A stretch of DNA of 64,000 bases from Rhodocyclaceae bacterium (GCA_008080565.1 VIKE01000005.1:1-64000), one strand, 5' to 3'; numbered from the stretch's first letter, positions 26,179 through 35,747 are shown. Notes: generated by a model not told the origin, from the sequence alone. Numbers and translations: made by a program.

Positions 26179-28251
26179 TTATAGACTGTAACGTGCTTGC
26201 AGCCAGATGGTGCGGCCGGGCATGGGCAGATCGTAGATGATGCCGGATGTGGTGATGCTCGGTTCGCGAATGTCCGCGTTAAAGAGGTTGTAGATCGAAG
26301 CGGAGAAGTCCCAGCCAGCCTTGCTTCGGTCTGTCCGCAACGTCAGGTCGAGCGCGGTGTAATCGGGAATCTGGGCACGGGTGTCACCGGGGGCGCGTTG
26401 GCGGTCGGCGACGTAATTGACCTGACCGTTGAGGTGCCAGCCAGGGAAGAACCGCCAGTCGGCGCGGCTGTAAAGGTGGTGGTGAGGGGCATAACCGGCG
26501 TCTTGCCCGCTGGTTTCATCCACATTGTGCTGATAAGCGTAATTGCCGGACAAGCGAAGATTGCTGGATGCGTTCCAGGCAACTTCAAATTCGCCGCCGT
26601 TGCCACGTTGCTTCCCGGTGTTCTGGAAGGAGGTGCCGCTGAGGGCGATGATGTCCTTGATTTCATGCCGGAACAGACTGAGCGTGGTGTGCAGACGTTC
26701 CGTGACTTGCCAGGCCAGCGAAGCTTCCAGTGTGGTGATGGACTCAGGTGAGAGACTGCTGTTGCCCAGTGCGACCGGATTGCTGGTGGCGTATTGTTCG
26801 ACGAATGATGGGGCGCGGAAAGCGGTGCCGTACATCAATTTGGCCGTGAGGTCTTCATGGGCTTCCCAAACGAGCGCGACACGCGGGTTGGTGGTAGTGC
26901 CGAAATCCGAGTATTCGTCGTGGCGTACGCCTGCGGTCAACGTCCATTGGCGGGCAAAACTCCATTCGTCCTGAGCGTAGATGTATTCGACATGGCGTTT
27001 GTGTGGTGACAGGAAAAGGTTGGCGCCGCTCGCTTCGCTCCAGGGCACGGGGGTCGGGAACGGACCCCCGCCAAGGAGCGTGAAGTTTTTCCATTCCCTC
27101 GTTTTGTAGATGTTCATTTCGTCGCGTCCCAGCCCGAAGCGTATCCGGTGGTCCGCAAAACCGGAGTAAACACCGGATGCAGACAGACGCAACTGCTTTT
27201 CCCATTTGTCCGGATCGCCAATCATCCCATTCGGGAAAGAGCCAAGAAAAGCGCCTTGTGGATAGAGCATGGCCGGCGTCGTGATTTCGTTGGCCAAGTG
27301 CATGAAGGACGCCTGGAGACTGACACCGAGGTCAGGCGTGAGATTGGCTTCGTTCCAGGAGAGGTCGCTGGTAAAACGACCGGTACGGTAGCGCCCGACG
27401 AGATCCATGGCACCGGCAATGCCGACACCACCTTGGCCATTTTCTCGTTGACTGAAGGCGTTACGCCAGCGGAAACGGCCGAGTGCAAGGTCGAGCTGGG
27501 CATTGAAGTCGTCATAGCCGAGGTTGACGGGGCCTGGCGCCAGCGAGGCGGCGGGAGATAAACCGAATGCGTCAATCGAAGTTTGTGCATCGGCGCCCAC
27601 AATTCTTCGTTGCCCATCCGTTGTGCCGATTTTGAGATAACCGGCGATCTCAAGATCGCCAATCATGCCGCCATGTTGAATCCAGCTATCCCAGGAATTG
27701 AACGAGCCGGCCCGAACGCCGAAAGAAGTACCGCCGATTTCGTCGGCCGTTTTGGTGATGACGTTGATGGTGCCGGCAAAAGCATCGGCACCGTACATGG
27801 CGGACCCAGGGCCGCGGATGACTTCGATTCGGGAAACGTTTTCTACCGGCAGGGTAAACGGCATGTCGCTGCGGTTACCCTGGTAGGCGCTGGTCCAGGG
27901 GACGCCGTTGACCATCAGCAGGACATGCGGGTTTGCTTCGGTCAGGATGCCGCGGATGCTGTAGTTCGCTCCATAGTTCATGGTGGCGCGGGAGACATGC
28001 AGGCCGGGGACGGATTCCAGCGCTTCGTCCACAGTACGCGCCCCCATGTCGGCGATGTCCTGGGCGCTAATGACGGCGGCTGCTGATGGTGCCTTGCGCA
28101 GCAATTGCTTGCTGCCAGTGGCAATGCTGACGAAGTTGCGGTCACCATAGGCGAGCGCCAGATCTTCTTCTTCCTCCAGACTTTGGCAAATCGCCTGTTT
28201 GCCAAAGGCCAATGCCAAGGCGGTTGCGACTACGATCCTGGCCAGTTTCAT
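26179..28251 (-). CDS. TonB-dependent outer-membrane receptor
   Basis: The 690-residue protein has a signal peptide (MKLARIVVATALALAFG), a plug domain with RKAPSAAAVISAQDIADMGA, a VERIEVIRGP-like segment (NVSRIEVIRGPGSAMYG) and DAFAGTINVITK. A beta-barrel follows, ending in the aromatic C-terminal residues QARYSL. This is the BtuB/CirA-like class that imports siderophores, cobalamin or other ligands. The ATG at 28251 is preferred to one at 28278 because the signal peptide starts there and a G-rich ribosome site precedes it. It is the first gene of the operon with the binding protein and hybrid kinase. The substrate cannot be told. Confidence 0.9.
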   Translation of the reverse strand: MKLARIVVATALALAFGKQAICQSLEEEEDLALAYGDRNFVSIATGSKQLLRKAPSAAAVISAQDIADMGARTVDEALESVPGLHVSRATMNYGANYSIRGILTEANPHVLLMVNGVPWTSAYQGNRSDMPFTLPVENVSRIEVIRGPGSAMYGADAFAGTINVITKTADEIGGTSFGVRAGSFNSWDSWIQHGGMIGDLEIAGYLKIGTTDGQRRIVGADAQTSIDAFGLSPAASLAPGPVNLGYDDFNAQLDLALGRFRWRNAFSQRENGQGGVGIAGAMDLVGRYRTGRFTSDLSWNEANLTPDLGVSLQASFMHLANEITTPAMLYPQGAFLGSFPNGMIGDPDKWEKQLRLSASGVYSGFADHRIRFGLGRDEMNIYKTREWKNFTLLGGGPFPTPVPWSEASGANLFLSPHKRHVEYIYAQDEWSFARQWTLTAGVRHDEYSDFGTTTNPRVALVWEAHEDLTAKLMYGTAFRAPSFVEQYATSNPVALGNSSLSPESITTLEASLAWQVTERLHTTLSLFRHEIKDIIALSGTSFQNTGKQRGNGGEFEVAWNASSNLRLSGNYAYQHNVDETSGQDAGYAPHHHLYSRADWRFFPGWHLNGQVNYVADRQRAPGDTRAQIPDYTALDLTLRTDRSKAGWDFSASIYNLFNADIREPSITTSGIIYDLPMPGRTIWLQARYSL

Positions 28252-28341
28252 TTGACGATCCCCCCGAAACCATGGCATTCATTTTTGATATTTTCTGGTG
28301 TCGCAATCTAGAGCAAAGGCGAAGTCGTGGCAACGGTGTTG

Positions 28342-29145
28342 TTACCATGAACGGTGTTTTGGGCCCTCATAGTGGATGGAAGAGCAACGTAGTGGCAGGG
28401 TTGCCTGCTGTGGACGCTGGGTAGCCTCGATGTAGCAGGGAACCATGCCGGCAAGAAAAGTGGGGAAACCGAACAGGTAGCATTCTTGTGGCGACAGGCC
28501 AATGTCGAGCGCTAGCGCTACAGCTAGTGCTGCGTAGTTCATGCGCATGCGCCAGCGTCCATTGAGCAAGATGGCCTCGACGGCAAAGGCAAGACGGACG
28601 TATTTGCCGTCGGCGAGACCATACCGGGTGGCAACATCGAGAATCGGGCCGATCCGCTCATCGGCGGCGTTACGGGCAACCGGTCGGCCGTAGCCGCCGA
28701 TGCTGCGATTGCGTTGTAGCTCTTCGCGGATCACGTTTTCGAGATTTTCCCCGGCTTCGATCCGGCCTTGGGCACGCTCCAGGAAATCGGCAACGGCGAT
28801 ATCGATCTGCCGACCGTAGATGGCCGCTTCCGAAGTGGCTAGCGCAGCAGCCAGGGCCAGCGAGCCGGTGCTGCGCGCGCTGCCGGCGAGGGCGGCGACC
28901 CGGTTGTTCCACAAGCGGGCGTCAGGGTAGCTGGTGTTGACCCAAATGGCGTGCAGTACCTCTATTTGTTCCGGTGTGTGCCGGCGACCAGTAATCCCGA
29001 ACAGGTAAAGGTCGAGCCAGTCCGCATCGCGCAAACTGGCGTGCAGGTCGTGGCCGCGAAAGACAGCGCGCTCGCCGGGAAAGCAGCCGCCGACTTCGCT
29101 GCGTAGCGGGCCTTCCCAGGAAATGAGGGGATTTTCAGTGTTCAC
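28342..29145 (-). CDS. Citrate synthase-fold protein lacking the catalytic histidine (second paralogue)
   Basis: The 267-residue protein resembles citrate synthase/citryl-CoA lyase domains: DLHASLRDADWLDLYLFGITGR matches the large-domain helices, RVAALAGSARSTGSLALAAA the CoA-binding core, and the C terminus has YIEATQRPQQA, similar to the family's RPRQ-type ending. Where citrate synthases have HGGAN it reads IYGRQ, so the usual catalytic histidine is absent. It starts with GTG at 29145 after AGGAG and overlaps the upstream paralogue by 11 bp. The two may form a heteromer. The function is unknown; it is not a normal citrate synthase. Confidence 0.7.
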   Translation of the reverse strand: MNTENPLISWEGPLRSEVGGCFPGERAVFRGHDLHASLRDADWLDLYLFGITGRRHTPEQIEVLHAIWVNTSYPDARLWNNRVAALAGSARSTGSLALAAALATSEAAIYGRQIDIAVADFLERAQGRIEAGENLENVIREELQRNRSIGGYGRPVARNAADERIGPILDVATRYGLADGKYVRLAFAVEAILLNGRWRMRMNYAALAVALALDIGLSPQECYLFGFPTFLAGMVPCYIEATQRPQQATLPLRCSSIHYEGPKHRSW

Positions 29146-29959
29146 CGCAGCGCTCTCCTGTTTGCGGGCCGGGATCGTTGGGAATGTCGATGGCGAAGAA
29201 GGGGAATTTCCGAATACCGTTCCGGCCTTGCTCCAGCGCATGCGCCGCCGCGCCGGGAAGGCGTAGCAGCAAGGCCAGCATTTCGCCGTCGGCAGGGGCA
29301 AAGCCGAGGTCGGTCAGGGCTGCGCCAGCGACACCGGTCATGGCCAGCGGGTGGCCGGCCAGTCGCTCCAGCGCTTCACGTTGGTTTTGTAGCCAGGTCA
29401 GGCAGCCGGATGGCAGAACGCGGCAGAGCGCATTCAGGGTTTGCTGGATCGGTTGGGCGCAGCGCAAGGCATGCGGCGCAAAGCCGGACGGATGCTCGTT
29501 GGCCGGCCAGACTGAGCGGCGTCGACCGAGGGTTTCCTGGTCGGACGGGAGCAAGGATTGCCGCCAGGCATCGAGCGAGCAGCCGCAGCTTTGCCAGGTT
29601 TCCATGCAACGGTGAATTTCCCGCGCACCGCCGGAAACGCCTGCGCCACTGGCTAAAGCTGCCATCAGTACGGCCGCGACAGGCGAGCCGCCGACGCCAG
29701 CGGCCATTGCTGCGTGTACGGATGGGTCGCGAGGGCCGGGATTGGCCAGCGCGATAGCCAGTATTTCGAGGGCTCGCCCGGTTGCCGGTTTCGGTTTTTC
29801 ACCCCGGAAAAGCAGATAGAGATATTCGGGATAGCTGGCCTTCTCCAGCAATTCGCCGTAAACATCGTAGCCACGGCAGTAGCAGTCTTCGGCGGTGAAC
29901 GGGTCGTCGCTGCTGGCGCTTTCTTCCCAAATGGTGGAATGCAGGGTAGGCATTGTCAT
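29135..29959 (-). CDS. Citrate synthase-fold protein lacking the catalytic histidine (first paralogue)
   Basis: The 274-residue protein begins with TIWEESASSDDPFTAEDC and CRGYDVYGELLEKASYPEYL, the pattern of citryl-CoA-lyase-like proteins, and has GPRDPSVHAAMAAGVGGSPV in the core. The position equal to citrate synthase LHGGAN reads VSGGAR, so the catalytic histidine is replaced by serine. It follows an SDR gene by only 9 bp and overlaps the second citrate-synthase-fold gene. The gene set (thiamine-diphosphate enzyme, SDR, two such proteins) suggests condensation of a keto- or aldehyde-derived unit. The true reaction is not known to me. Confidence 0.7.
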   Translation of the reverse strand: MTMPTLHSTIWEESASSDDPFTAEDCYCRGYDVYGELLEKASYPEYLYLLFRGEKPKPATGRALEILAIALANPGPRDPSVHAAMAAGVGGSPVAAVLMAALASGAGVSGGAREIHRCMETWQSCGCSLDAWRQSLLPSDQETLGRRRSVWPANEHPSGFAPHALRCAQPIQQTLNALCRVLPSGCLTWLQNQREALERLAGHPLAMTGVAGAALTDLGFAPADGEMLALLLRLPGAAAHALEQGRNGIRKFPFFAIDIPNDPGPQTGERCGEH

Positions 29960-29968
29960 CAGGCTGTC

Positions 29969-30718
29969 CTAAAGGAGGCTGATGCCACCGTCGACCACGA
30001 TTTCTTCACCCACTATGTAGCTGGAGTCATCACTGGCCAGGAATAGAACGGCTTTGGCGATTTCGTTCGGTTCGCCGAAGCGGCCGATGGGGGACTTGGC
30101 CTGAATTTGGGCCTTGATTGCCTGGCTGACTTCGGCGGGCAGGCCGAAGCGCTCGAACATCGGCGTGGCCGTGGGGCCTGGGCTGACGGCGTTGAGGCGG
30201 ATCTTGCGCGGGATCAGTTCCAGGGCGAGGGAGCTGACCAGGGAACGCAAGCCTGCCTTGCAGGCAGCGTAAACGCTGAAGTTCGGCGAACCCAGGCGGT
30301 TGGTGATTGAGGTGGTGACGATGATCGACGCACCCGGGCGCAGTAGGGGTAAAGCTTTCTGGATGGTGAAGAAAACCCCTTTCAGGTTGGTGTTGACGGT
30401 TTGGTCGAAGCTGCTTTCGTCGGTGGCTTCGAGCGGAGCAGGCAGGGCGATGCCGGCGTTGAGAACGAGGATGTCGAGACCACCAAAGGCTTCTCCGATG
30501 TGGGCCATCAGGTTGTCGATGGCGGGCAGGCTGCCGGCATCGCTGGTAATGAGCAGGGCGGTTTCGCCAAGCATTTCGCCAGCCACTTTCAGGCTTTCTG
30601 CGCTACGTCCGGTCACGGCGACGCGGGCGCCTTCATTTTGAAACTGGCGGGCGATGGCCAGGCCGATGCCGCTGCTGCCGCCGGTAACAAGGGCTGTCTT
30701 GTTGCTGAGTCGAGTCAT
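29969..30718 (-). CDS. Short-chain dehydrogenase/reductase (SDR)
   Basis: The 249-residue classical SDR has the NAD(P) motif TGGSSGIG, NAG in VLNAGIALPAP, the catalytic serine in TTSITNR, the YxxxK site YAACK and the ending GEEIVVDGGISLL. The TGRSAES stretch after the second strand suggests NADP preference. It is the second gene of the minus-strand operon, 18 bp after the thiamine-diphosphate enzyme. It probably reduces or oxidises a carbonyl product of that enzyme. Confidence 0.85.
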   Translation of the reverse strand: MTRLSNKTALVTGGSSGIGLAIARQFQNEGARVAVTGRSAESLKVAGEMLGETALLITSDAGSLPAIDNLMAHIGEAFGGLDILVLNAGIALPAPLEATDESSFDQTVNTNLKGVFFTIQKALPLLRPGASIIVTTSITNRLGSPNFSVYAACKAGLRSLVSSLALELIPRKIRLNAVSPGPTATPMFERFGLPAEVSQAIKAQIQAKSPIGRFGEPNEIAKAVLFLASDDSSYIVGEEIVVDGGISLL

Positions 30719-30736
30719 GTTGTTTTCCTTGAGTTG

Positions 30737-32599
30737 TTAAATATTGGTGCCGAGTATCTGCATGCGCAGGTTCATCGGCGGTACTTCTTCGGGATCGATA
30801 TAGATGTCCAGCAGCGTCGGGCCACGGCGTTGGCAGATGGTGTCGATGTCCAGGGATGCCATGTCTTCGGGGGAGCGGATGGTGTGGGCATCGGCGCCCA
30901 TGGCGCGGGCAATGGCCGCGAAGTCGGTGGGCGGCAGTTCGAAGGCGATCTGTTCGGCGCCGGCCAGTCGCTGGCCGTGCTTGACCATGCCCAGGGCTTG
31001 ATCGTTGAGGACGACGAAAATCACAGTCAGTTTTTCGGCCACGGCGACGGAGAGTTCCTGTCCGTTCATCATCATGCTGCCGTCGCCGGTAACGCAGACG
31101 ACGGGTACGTGCGGATTGCCGGCAGCAGTACCGACGGCACCGCCGATGGCCCAGCCCATCGGGGCGAAATCCATGGTCAGGCGTAGCCAACCGCCATGGG
31201 TCAGGCGGCGGCCCGGGTCGGGGCGCCGTCCGCCACCGCCCAGGCGCCGCTCACCGATGCGGTGGTCGGCCGGGGTAAGGTAATGGGTGGTCCAGGCGAC
31301 GCTGTTGCCGGCATCGGCAAGGAAGCGGGTGCTCGACGGAAACAGGCGGCCGAGGTCGTACATCAGGCGTTGCGGCGTGATCGGCGTGGCCGGACTGACG
31401 TACTGAGCGGGTGCAGCGAGCAGGCTGCCGGGAGGGCTGTCCTGCGGTTGCAGCTCGCGCGCCGTACGTTGGCGCTGATATTCGAAGGCTGTTCCGTGAC
31501 TGGTCTGGTGGATACGTTCGATCAGTCGCTCAAAAATGTTTAGCAGGCGGCCACGAATGTGCAGACGCGCCATCGGCGAGCGGGCGAGATGCTCGGCAGA
31601 TTCGTCGACGTGTACCAGTTTGCCGTTGAGCAGGGCCTCACTCCAGCCACTGCTGGTCCATTCGTTCATGCTGGTGCCGATGGCGACAATGAGGTCAACA
31701 GTGGGATCGTTGAGCGTTTCGCGCGCCAGGGCGTGGCCGGCAAAGCCGAAAACACCGCGAAAGAGCGGGTGGAGCGGGTTGACTAGGCCCTTGCCGTCCG
31801 GAGTAGTGACGAAGGGGGTATTACGCAGGGCGGCGAGTTGCAGGATGGCGCCGATGGCCTCGCCGCACCAGCCGCCGATGAGCAGACGGGGGTTGGCTGC
31901 CTGATCTAGGATATGGTGCAGCTCCTCGGTAGCATCGGTGTCGATCAGCGAAGCCGGGCGGATCTTGTCGGCGATGCTGTAGGAGGGCCGGGTGACGGGG
32001 CTGGGGCTTTTCAGGATGTCGAGCGGTATGCTCAGGTGAACCGGCCCGCGTGGCGCGCGCACGGCCCGTTGCAGGGCGGTAAGTAGCTTGGATTCGATCT
32101 GCTCCGGGTGCGAGACGAGCGAGTTGTAGCGGGTGCAGTGGCGGAACATGCCCAAGGTGTTGACGCCGGTACAGGCTGATTCCTGCAAGGCCCGCTTGCC
32201 GAAGGAGGGTAGCGACGGTTGCCCGGTGATGACCAGCATCGGGATGCCGTTGTCGAAGGCGCAGGCAACGCCGGTAATCAGGTTGGTGGCACCGGGCCCG
32301 GAGGTGGCGCAGCAGACGCCGATCCGGCCGGTTTCGCGGGTGTAGCCGTCGGCCATGAAGGCAGCGCCGGCTTCATGTCTGGCGACTAGTGGTCGCGGGC
32401 CGCCGCACCGGCCGCTCCGCGCCAAGGCGTTGTATAACGGCTCGATAGCTCCGCCGGGAACGCCAAAAACAAATTCGACTCCCAATTGTTCCAGGTAGGC
32501 GACGATCAGATCGGCAACCTGAGGTCCTTCCTCAGTGACGCAAGTGGCGATATCTTCGTTGCTTGCTTCATAGGCAAGCGCAATGCTCCGGCTGTTCAT
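30737..32599 (-). CDS. Thiamine-diphosphate-dependent enzyme (acetolactate synthase-like)
   Basis: The 620-residue enzyme has the three-domain ThDP layout: an N-terminal pyrimidine-binding domain with the activating glutamate in RHEAGAAFMADGYTR, a middle FAD/nucleotide-like domain, and a C-terminal PP domain with VTGDGSMMMNGQEL and the metal-binding asparagine in VVLNDQALGM. An arginine/glycine-rich segment (RRLGGGGRRPDPGRRLT) near residue 470 is unusual. It is not next to a small regulatory subunit, so it is unlikely to be the biosynthetic acetolactate synthase. The ATG at 32599 is chosen after GAGGG. It leads the operon with the SDR and citrate-synthase-fold genes. Confidence 0.82.
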   Translation of the reverse strand: MNSRSIALAYEASNEDIATCVTEEGPQVADLIVAYLEQLGVEFVFGVPGGAIEPLYNALARSGRCGGPRPLVARHEAGAAFMADGYTRETGRIGVCCATSGPGATNLITGVACAFDNGIPMLVITGQPSLPSFGKRALQESACTGVNTLGMFRHCTRYNSLVSHPEQIESKLLTALQRAVRAPRGPVHLSIPLDILKSPSPVTRPSYSIADKIRPASLIDTDATEELHHILDQAANPRLLIGGWCGEAIGAILQLAALRNTPFVTTPDGKGLVNPLHPLFRGVFGFAGHALARETLNDPTVDLIVAIGTSMNEWTSSGWSEALLNGKLVHVDESAEHLARSPMARLHIRGRLLNIFERLIERIHQTSHGTAFEYQRQRTARELQPQDSPPGSLLAAPAQYVSPATPITPQRLMYDLGRLFPSSTRFLADAGNSVAWTTHYLTPADHRIGERRLGGGGRRPDPGRRLTHGGWLRLTMDFAPMGWAIGGAVGTAAGNPHVPVVCVTGDGSMMMNGQELSVAVAEKLTVIFVVLNDQALGMVKHGQRLAGAEQIAFELPPTDFAAIARAMGADAHTIRSPEDMASLDIDTICQRRGPTLLDIYIDPEEVPPMNLRMQILGTNI

Positions 32600-32663
32600 G
32601 AATTGTTCCCTCATCTTGCTACGAATCAAGGGGGGAACTGTCTATTGCTTTAGTAATAACTGT

Positions 32664-32679
32664 TGTGATGCATTTCACA
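32664..32679. promoter_or_regulatory. CRP/Vfr-type binding site
   Basis: TGTGATGCATTTCACA is a perfect TGTGA-N6-TCACA dyad. It lies 65 bp upstream of the ThDP-enzyme start codon and about 250 bp upstream of acnB, so it more likely controls the ThDP operon. The match is exact, but binding by a CRP homologue is inferred. Confidence 0.5.
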
Positions 32680-32801
32680 TATTCAATGAATATTCATAGG
32701 CATTTGTCTTATTTTCGCCATAAGGGGGGCGGGAAGACTGTTTTTGGGACCGACTTCATCGGGAAGCAGCGAAGCAAGTTCACAGCAAGCCTTCTAAAAG
32801 A

Positions 32802-32817
32802 TAAAATATATAAGACT
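32802..32817. promoter_or_regulatory. Possible GntR-regulator site upstream of acnB
   Basis: The right half ATAAGACT matches seven of eight bases of the half-site in the palindrome TGTCTTATATAAGACA found upstream of the gntR gene at 53016; the left half is poor. A further exact half-site TGTCTTAT occurs at 32705-32712. The pattern suggests acnB may share the regulator of mdh and sdh. Confidence 0.35.
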
Positions 32818-32931
32818 TGAACGGGGTATCTATCCGGGGGCCGCCTGAACTGATTTCCCCTTGTCGCTGTCGTAGAATAATTGTTTTCGCCAAGAACCCC
32901 TCAGAGCAACCCTTTACGAAAGGAAGTCGCC

Positions 32932-35532
32932 GTGCTTGAAGCCTATCGCGCCCACGTAGCAGAGCGTGCAGCCCTCGGTATCCCCCCGCTGCCCCTGTCC
33001 AAGCAACAGACCACTGAACTGGTCGCCCTGCTGAAAAATCCGCCCGCTGGCGAAGAAGCCGCCCTGGTCGAGCTGATCACCTACCGCGTGCCGGCAGGTG
33101 TTGATGATGCTGCCAAGGTCAAGGCCGAGTTCCTGGCCAAGGTCGCCAAGGGCGAAGAAGCCTGCGCCCTGATCTCCAAGGAAAAGGCCACCGAACTGCT
33201 CGGCACCATGCTCGGTGGTTACAACGTCAAGCCGCTGATCGACCTGCTCGGCTGCCCGACCTGCGGCAGCGTTGCCGCCGAAGGCCTGAAGAAGACCCTT
33301 CTGGTTTTCGACTTCTTCCACGATGTCGCCGAACTGGCCAAGTCCAGCAACGCGACCGCTGCCGCCAACGCCAAGGCTGTCATGCAGTCCTGGGCCGACG
33401 CCGAGTGGTTTACCTCGCGTCCGGAAGTCCCGGCTTCGCAGAAGCTGACCGTTTTCAAGGTCACCGGCGAAACCAATACCGACGACCTGTCGCCGGCCCC
33501 GGATGCCTGGTCGCGTCCGGACATCCCGCTGCATGCGCTGGCCATGTTGAAGAACGCCCGTCCGGGTATCAACCCTGACGAACCGGGTGCCCGTGGCCCG
33601 ATCAAGCAACTCGAAGCGCTGGCCGCCAAGGGCAACCTGATCGCCTACGTCGGCGACGTGGTTGGTACCGGTTCCTCGCGCAAGTCCGCCACCAACTCCG
33701 TGTTGTGGTTTACCGGCGAAGACATCCCGTTCGTCCCGAACAAGCGTTTCGGTGGCTTCTGCCTCGGTTCCAAGATCGCTCCGATCTTCTTCAACACCAT
33801 GGAAGATGCCGGCGCGCTGCCGATCGAAATCGATGCCGGTCAGATGGACATGGGCGACGAGATCGAACTGAAGGTTGATCAAGCCACCGGCAAGGTCACC
33901 GCCACCAAGAACGGTGCCGTGATCGCCGAATCCCAGCTCAAGACCCTGGTGATTCTCGACGAAGTCCGCGCTGGCGGTCGTATCCCCCTGATCATCGGTC
34001 GCGGCCTGACCACCAAGGCCCGTGAATTCCTCGGCCTGCCGCAATCCACCCTGTTCCGCCTGCCGCAAAATCCGGCCGACGACGGCAAGGGTTACTCGCT
34101 GGCCCAGAAGATGGTTGGCAAGGCATGCGGCGTGACCGGCATCTTGCCGGGCACCTACTGCGAGCCGAAGATGACCACCGTCGGTTCGCAAGACACCACC
34201 GGCCCGATGACCCGCGATGAACTGAAGGATCTGGCCTGCCTCGGCTTCTCCGCTGATCTGGTCATGCAGTCCTTCTGCCACACCGCCGCCTATCCGAAGC
34301 TGGTCGACGTCCGCATGCATCGCGAACTGCCGTCCTTCATCAGCACCCGTGGCGGCGTTGCGCTGCGTCCGGGCGACGGCGTCATCCACTCCTGGCTGAA
34401 CCGTCTGCTGCTGCCGGATACCGTTGGTACCGGCGGTGACTCGCACACCCGTTTCCCGATCGGCATCTCCTTCCCGGCCGGTTCCGGTCTGGTTGCCTTC
34501 GCCGCCGCCACCGGCGTCATGCCGCTGGACATGCCGGAATCCGTGCTGGTCCGCTTCAAGGGCAAGATGCAGGATGGCATCACCCTGCGTGATCTGGTCA
34601 ACGCCATTCCGCTGTACGCCATCAAGGCCGGTCTGCTGACCGTCGAGAAGAAGGGCAAGAAGAACGTCTTCTCCGGCCGCATTCTGGAAATCGAAGGCCT
34701 GCCGGATCTCAAGGTCGAACAAGCTTTCGAACTCTCCGACGCCGCCGCCGAGCGTTCGGCTGCCGCCTGTGCCATCGCCCTGAACAAGGAACCGATCGTC
34801 GAGTACATGCGTTCGAACATCACCCTGATGAAGTGGATGATCGCCGAAGGCTATCAGGATGCCCGCACCCTGAAGCGCCGCATCAAGTCGATGGAAGAGT
34901 GGATTGCCAACGGCACCCTGCTCAAGGCTGACGCCAATGCCCAGTACGCCGCGGTCATCGAAATCGACCTGGCCGAAGTCACCGAGCCGATCCTGGCCTG
35001 CCCGAACGATCCGGACGACGTCAAGGTCCTCTCCGAAGTCGCCGGCGCCAAGATCGACGAAGTCTTCATCGGCTCCTGCATGACCAACATCGGCCACTTC
35101 CGTGCCGCCGGCAAGGTCCTCGAAGGCAAGTCCGACATCCCGACCCGCCTGTGGATCGCCCCGCCGACCAAGATGGATGCGCTGATCCTGACCGAAGAAG
35201 GCTACTACGGCATCCTCGGCAAGTCCGGCGCCCGCATGGAAATGCCGGGCTGCTCGCTGTGCATGGGTAACCAGGCCCAGATCCGCAAGGGCTCCACCGC
35301 GATCTCCACCTCGACCCGCAACTTCCCGAACCGCCTCGGTATCGACACCCAGGTTTATCTGGGTTCCGCCGAACTGGCCGCCATGTGCGCGCTGGCCGGC
35401 CGCATCGTCACCGTTGCGGAATACATGGAGCAGATCAAGCTGGTGAACGCCAAGGCCGGTGAAGTCTATCGCTACATGAACTTCGACCAGATTCCGGAGT
35501 TTGTGGAACAGGCGGCGACCGTCGAGATGTAA
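32932..35532 (+). CDS. acnB: Aconitate hydratase B
   Basis: The 866-residue [4Fe-4S] enzyme interconverts citrate and isocitrate in the TCA cycle. The length is standard for AcnB. The N-terminal HEAT-like domain ([20 protein letters not shown]) is specific to the B type. Cluster cysteines are in [10 protein letters not shown] and [12 protein letters not shown], and active-site residues lie in [11 protein letters not shown]. The start is GTG at 32932 with AAGGAAG seven bases before it; an ATG-led extension from 32881 lacks family similarity. A terminator follows 35 bp after the stop. Codon use is strongly biased to C-ending codons, as for a highly expressed gene. Confidence 0.95.
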   Translation: MLEAYRAHVAERAALGIPPLPLSKQQTTELVALLKNPPAGEEAALVELITYRVPAGVDDAAKVKAEFLAKVAKGEEACALISKEKATELLGTMLGGYNVKPLIDLLGCPTCGSVAAEGLKKTLLVFDFFHDVAELAKSSNATAAANAKAVMQSWADAEWFTSRPEVPASQKLTVFKVTGETNTDDLSPAPDAWSRPDIPLHALAMLKNARPGINPDEPGARGPIKQLEALAAKGNLIAYVGDVVGTGSSRKSATNSVLWFTGEDIPFVPNKRFGGFCLGSKIAPIFFNTMEDAGALPIEIDAGQMDMGDEIELKVDQATGKVTATKNGAVIAESQLKTLVILDEVRAGGRIPLIIGRGLTTKAREFLGLPQSTLFRLPQNPADDGKGYSLAQKMVGKACGVTGILPGTYCEPKMTTVGSQDTTGPMTRDELKDLACLGFSADLVMQSFCHTAAYPKLVDVRMHRELPSFISTRGGVALRPGDGVIHSWLNRLLLPDTVGTGGDSHTRFPIGISFPAGSGLVAFAAATGVMPLDMPESVLVRFKGKMQDGITLRDLVNAIPLYAIKAGLLTVEKKGKKNVFSGRILEIEGLPDLKVEQAFELSDAAAERSAAACAIALNKEPIVEYMRSNITLMKWMIAEGYQDARTLKRRIKSMEEWIANGTLLKADANAQYAAVIEIDLAEVTEPILACPNDPDDVKVLSEVAGAKIDEVFIGSCMTNIGHFRAAGKVLEGKSDIPTRLWIAPPTKMDALILTEEGYYGILGKSGARMEMPGCSLCMGNQAQIRKGSTAISTSTRNFPNRLGIDTQVYLGSAELAAMCALAGRIVTVAEYMEQIKLVNAKAGEVYRYMNFDQIPEFVEQAATVEM

Positions 35533-35566
35533 TTTCGATTTTGGCCGGGATTTCCGGTCGACCGTA
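35533..35566 (+). repeat. Dispersed 36-bp intergenic motif, copy 2
   Basis: The copy begins directly after the acnB stop codon: TTTCGATTTTGGCC, then GGGA, then TTTCCGGTCGACCGT, with one base changed in the core relative to the other copies. It sits between the stop codon and the acnB terminator. Confidence 0.7.
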
Positions 35567-35605
35567 AAAAATCCCCTATCGGGCAACCGGTAGGGGATTT
35601 TTTTG
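35566..35605 (+). terminator. Rho-independent terminator of acnB
   Basis: The arms AAATCCCCTA and TAGGGGATTT pair around the loop TCGGGCAACCGG, which contains its own small CGG/CCG pairing. The right arm runs into a T-run (TTTTTTT). It works for the plus-strand acnB transcript and, having an A-run at the left, could also act on the other strand. Confidence 0.85.
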
Positions 35606-35747
35606 TTTTCAAGTTAGTCAGATATACCAGTTGTCCGGGATACCTATGGCTTGCACTAGATGTTAAACAGGTAGTGCTGGTTGTACTATTCTGAACGAAT
35701 AGAATCGCCAGGTTTTTTGCGATTTAACTCCTCAATCAAGGTGGTGT

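Larger units (their letters stand above)
32600..32931. other. Divergent control region between ThDP operon and acnB
   Basis: This 332-bp AT-rich region has no gene. It holds a perfect CRP-type site at 32664-32679 and an inverted repeat ATATTC/GAATAT at 32679-32693. It also holds a TGTCTTAT half-site (32705-32712) and an ATAAGAC-containing site (32802-32817) resembling the palindrome upstream of the GntR gene. The first two lie nearer the ThDP operon and the last nearer acnB. Confidence 0.5.

Noticed and set aside
28342..29959. Single frameshifted citrate synthase gene
   Set aside because: Both frames carry full N-terminal-type large-domain sequence and the second has its own AGGAG-GTG start, so they are paralogous genes and not two halves of one.
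32914..35586. 890-codon open frame antisense to acnB
   Set aside because: It is a shadow of the strongly C-biased acnB codons; no ribosome site, no protein-like motif, and it crosses the acnB terminator.
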